This document shows, piece after piece, positions 60,638 to 64,000 of a DNA stretch of 64,000 bases. The stretch is from Capniomyces stellatus (Eukaryota > Kickxellomycota > Harpellomycetes > Harpellales > Legeriomycetaceae): contig LUVW01000016.1 in the NCBI GenBank assembly GCA_001661515.1, positions 384,624 to 448,623 on the forward strand, read 5' to 3'. The notes beneath the pieces were generated by a model. That model saw only the letters and a list, made by a program, of their open reading frames with translations. It had not been told where the DNA came from and searched no databases. The first letter of the stretch is position 1; every line of letters starts with the position of its first letter. A program made the position numbers and the translations under genes.

Positions 60638-63012
60638 CTAATCTAAACCAGCAACATTACGGATCTTTATTGCCAATGCCTTTGCAAGAAACTGTTTTTG
60701 TGCAAGTTTTCTAACGTTTTTGAGATACAAAGGCAAGTCGCATTTCCCACAATCTAAAGCCTTTCCTAAATAGTACAGAGCGTCTTCAATCGCGTGGATT
60801 TCACTGGACACGGAAATAAGCTGTTCATAAACCACATTAGTCCCCACAAACAGCCGCTCAGGTTCCAGCTCACCACCGTTTTCCAGCATAGAGTCGATCT
60901 TTGACTGGGTTTCGGCCTGTTGAACAGTCAGTAGCTTGACGTTTTTTTCCATAATCTCAATGTTGCTGTCAAGGTTTTTGCACAGTAGCTCCAACTCCTG
61001 CTTTTCCAGATCTATAATCGTTGAGCTATTGTTTAGCTCTGCACAGTCCTGCAGCAAGTCGTGGTTTATCTTTGTGTGTGATTCTCGGAACTTGAACATA
61101 GCATCCACCAATCGATCAAGTATTGCCACTTTGTACCCCAAAGTCTTTCGCTCAATGTTATCCAATGGCTCTGCATCTAGCAGCGAACTTTGCTCTTTGT
61201 TTTTAGGCCTATCTGTGCTTTGGAGCTGTGACTTGGTTTCGGCTTGAAGGGGTCCAGCTGACTGCACAGTCTTGGGGACACTTTCACCAGATTCCTTCAT
61301 TTTGCCTGCAAACTCTGGCCTAGTTTCCTCTCCTTCTTGAACCTTCGAAATCCCAGCCAGACTCGATGCCTTCATCTCTAGCCAACCAACATAGTTATTT
61401 ACTCGTTTCAATTTAACTCAGGTTTGGACAAACACACATATAAATACAAAGGCAAGTCTACACCAGTCCCCCCCCCCCCTCCCCCACTACCAAGTCAAAG
61501 CAAATCCGCATTTAGCGTTTACTCGGATTAACACTTACCTGACTCCAACGCCAGCTTATTCTGGATGCTCATTGTCTGGTTCAGACTTTCGCTCAGCTCT
61601 AGTAACTTGTTTCTATCGCTATTTGACTCACCACCAGACCCCTTTTCTGCTTTTGGCAGGGTTGTCTCTACTATTGACACTGATTCTATTTTTGAAGACT
61701 CGACTGATACGCCTGATACGCCTGATTTGTTGCTTTTTAAACTGAGCAAATCTGATTTCAAATCCGTATCCTTACTTTGGCTACTGCTCAAGCTGCCACT
61801 CTGGCCACTCATATTTAATGGGATCGGTGGTCGACCCGGAAACAAGTTAAACGACAACCGTTTCTGTCCGCCAGTCCAAATGTTACTTCCTTCAGACAAG
61901 CCGGCAGCCTTGCTACTTCCCGGGGCTGAGCTTGAATCTGGCGTATTTTTAAGTCTATCTGCATCTTGTGACTCGCCAATCTTAAGGCCGCTTGAGCCAC
62001 TGCTGCTTGGTGGATTCAAAGCATCTGTATGCGCCCCTCCCACTACGCCCGACCCTTGGTTCAACATTGCCAGCTCCTTGGCTATTGGCGACAGCTTAAC
62101 CTGGCTCGACGTAACCACGTTTATACGGCTAGACACCGGCTTGTCAGTCTTGCTAGGACTTTCGTTTTTAGCTTGATTCGCGCTCACTCCTGCTTTTTGA
62201 CTGTGTACAGGTTCCACATAGTCTGCTGGTTTACTGTACACAGGTGGTTCAATTGAAAATGCCGTTTTCATTATTTCCAACAATCCCTCTAAGCTCCCAA
62301 CCTAATTAATCACAGTTCATCGCCTCTGTTTTTTATATTTAAGGATTTATACCAAAAAAAAACAACTACCATACTCAGCATACAATATATCAATCCAGCA
62401 ACATGGATCTGCTCCTTTAAACCTCCTGTTATTTGCACCAATCTCTTCTTTAAAAACCATTACCTCTGTGCCCAAATTCCAAGAATCAATGTATTCTGAA
62501 AGAACCTTTCCCTTCTCATCAACATGTTTACCGCTTTTTATAACCATGTTTTCCGTAGGCTGAACAAACGACAAGGGTGATTTCTGTGGAAAGTTCTTTG
62601 GAAACCACACTATTATAGGAATGTTAAATTTAAACGACTGGTATATCACTGGAATCGTTCCATACAAACATAGCAACGACTGTTTCAATCCGTTCTCATT
62701 CTCAAACTCATCGACCTTGGGCGATAGCGCTTCATACTTTACTAGAATATCTGAGATCTGTGCGAATGCCTTGTTCGAATCTAAAAACTGAATATACATA
62801 TTCAAAGTATCCTTTTGTTTCACTAAACTCAACCCAACAACACTTGCCGCATGACCAGCAATACACATTCGTCTTGCCGCTTTATACATTTACAATAAAA
62901 CAAACAACCCAAATCCCAATTACTAGCAAAATAACTAGTAAAGTCTGCCAATTACCATTCTACTGCATATTGATTTTAACCAGGAAAGCATAGGTCCCAA
63001 TTCATCGTTCAT
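60638..63012 (-). CDS. VPS23: ESCRT-I subunit VPS23/TSG101
   Basis: Four exons on the minus strand: 62956-63012, 62464-62787, 61539-62301 and 60638-61377; all in phase, 627 residues. The UEV domain (about 1-150) reads MLSWLKSICSRMFLDSNKAF, then LYGTIPVIYQSFKFNIPIIV, then FPQKSPLSFVQPTENMVIKS, GKHVDEKGK and FSIEPPVYSKP. A Ser/Pro/Asn-rich linker follows (about 150-430), then a coiled coil and the C-terminal steadiness box (VYEQLISVSSEIHAIEDALY, then YLGKALDCGKCDLPLYLKNV). The protein binds ubiquitinated cargo and PTAP-like motifs on endosomes and starts multivesicular-body sorting. The intron at 62302-62463 stays open in frame past its donor for about 30 codons, so a retained-intron reading is possible; the spliced version restores the conserved UEV end. 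The intron at 61378-61538 carries a poly-C run (61468-61479). Confidence 0.92.
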
Positions 63013-63669
63013 CTTTAAAATATAACCCCTTTTTTCTGTCGCTGGTATTAACTAATGGCCTGTGTCGTAGTATGTCTTTGAATTTGTTCCAAGTTTTTTA
63101 TTCGCTTCAATGCCCTAACTAACTAATCTGTCTTTCCTTACTCTTTTACTTTTATACTCTGAATTTGTTGAGGGTGATTATCGAGCCAAGAACCAATTTT
63201 GCTTTACTGTTTTTTTTATTATTACTGGAATTCCACTACTCGACTCTATATTATAACTATAACGTGAAGAAAAAGAGAAATGGTAACTTTACTTTTGCTT
63301 TCTGTGGCTAAAAAAAAAATAGTACTTTTCTTTGTTGGTAGAATGAAAAAATAATAACAATAATCAAGTTGAAAGATAATTTATCAAATAAGGTTGGTTG
63401 TAGATTAAATATACTTGTGAACGCCAATGTCCCAACTAAACTGTTTGACTTTTATCAACTGCGGTAAATTGCTTGGTTTTGAAAAACTCAATTTCAGATG
63501 ACCTGGATTTTCTCCTTTTTAATTTTCTCGATTAATTTCTAAAACAAAACCAACCGAATTTAAACACTAAATAAAAGACGCTCTTCTATTCAACAAAAAT
63601 AAAATAAAAGGCCAAGCCCTTAATTTGCAATACACAAGCTAACACACAGAACAAATAAAACACGGGCTC
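63013..63669. other. Intergenic 0.66 kb, no gene seen
   Basis: AT-rich spacer upstream of VPS23 and downstream of the truncated gene at the window end, both on the minus strand. It should hold the VPS23 promoter. Nothing else is recognisable. Confidence 0.6.
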
Positions 63670-64000
63670 CTACTGGCCTCTATCAGCTGGTACTGATGAC
63701 CGGGAGTTTATTTGGCCCATACTTGTCAGTAAGTCGTTTTTACTGCTGAATATATTAAAGGACCCTTTTGGCTTCCAAAGTGTGTTGGAACGCAGCCCCA
63801 CTTGGCCAGAAGATAGAAACAACGTGTCGGCTATATGGGCCGAACTAAACCCAGATTTAGACCCAAATAACGTTCGGTAGTTGTTGTTTAAAGACGCTGA
63901 AGGTCTAACGCCACCACTATCGCCATTTATGTTTGTTATTTTGGTATCAAAGTTGTAGTTTGTAAACACTGATGGCACGTTAATTTTTGCCACATGATCG
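63670..64000 (-). CDS. C-terminal fragment of an unidentified protein
   Basis: A minus-strand frame is open from the window edge to a TAG at 63670-63672, giving at least 109 residues. It is rich in Ser, Asn, Gly, Phe and Thr, with short pieces such as SLNNNYRTLFGSKSGFSS, TLWKPKGSFNIFSSKND and SSVPADRGQ at the end. It looks like a disordered C-terminal tail. No family is recognised. The gene continues beyond 64000; the GTG at 63993 is only an in-frame codon, not a convincing start. Confidence 0.5.
   Translation of the reverse strand, partial: DHVAKINVPSVFTNYNFDTKITNINGDSGGVRPSASLNNNYRTLFGSKSGFSSAHIADTLFLSSGQVGLRSNTLWKPKGSFNIFSSKNDLLTSMGQINSRSSVPADRGQ

Noticed and set aside
1..64000. CRISPR arrays, bacterial operons, rRNA genes and transposons
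   Set aside because: I saw no regularly spaced direct repeats with unique spacers, no Shine-Dalgarno-led operons, no rRNA-like conserved blocks and no transposase or terminal inverted repeats.

Overview
The window looks like nuclear DNA of a fungus, probably an early-diverging AT-rich lineage (a Zoopagomycota/trichomycete-type genome is my inference, not proven). The evidence is short spliceosomal introns (roughly 100-250 nt) with GTAAGT-like donors and TACTAAC-like branch points, AT-rich intergenic DNA, and a eukaryotic core gene set that includes a fungal-type complex I 21-kDa subunit, SNF4, a Pub1/TIA-1-like protein, MED4, QCR6, VPS23/TSG101 and an unusually long cytoplasmic dynein heavy chain. 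It is a draft scaffold with three N gaps (26950-26965, 47522-48255, 60540-60548) and several long G/C homopolymers, one of them at the window edge.

Layout. 0.4-1.8 kb: mitochondrial coiled-coil/one-TM protein of the CCDC90/MCUR1 type (+). 4.7-6.9 kb: class I sirtuin with a large internal insertion (+). 7.5-8.8 kb: five-exon complex I subunit (-), assembled here from exons because no single long ORF shows it. 9.9-11.7 kb: SNF4/AMPK-gamma, six exons (+). 13.9-16.0 kb: three-RRM protein (+). 17.7-20.4 kb: seven-TM protein with an RGS domain split by a long disordered insert (+). 20.9-22.1 kb: MED4 (+). 24.4-27.7 kb: M3 oligopeptidase, seven exons (+). 28.8-44.0 kb: dynein heavy chain in one uninterrupted 5074-codon exon (+). 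45.7-50.3 kb: secreted Thr-rich adhesin-like protein with 174-bp tandem repeats (+). 50.9-51.7 kb: QCR6 (+). 54.1-60.3 kb: three consecutive enzymes of 3-hydroxyanthranilate (kynurenine pathway) breakdown: a RidA-type 2-aminomuconate deaminase candidate (+), ACMSD (-) and 2-aminomuconic semialdehyde dehydrogenase (+). 60.6-63.0 kb: VPS23/TSG101 (-). 63.7-64.0 kb: C-terminal end of an unidentified gene (-).

Most genes are unrelated housekeeping genes. The exception is the 54.1-60.3 kb group. Its products would act one after another: ACMSD decarboxylates aminocarboxymuconate semialdehyde, the dehydrogenase oxidises the resulting semialdehyde to 2-aminomuconate, and the RidA-family enzyme removes the amino group. 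ACMSD and the dehydrogenase diverge from a shared 2-kb region, which allows co-regulation. This catabolic cluster is the most interesting system in the window.

Exon boundaries were read by eye from frame continuity, splice consensus and family resemblance. Where they are uncertain, the entry says so.
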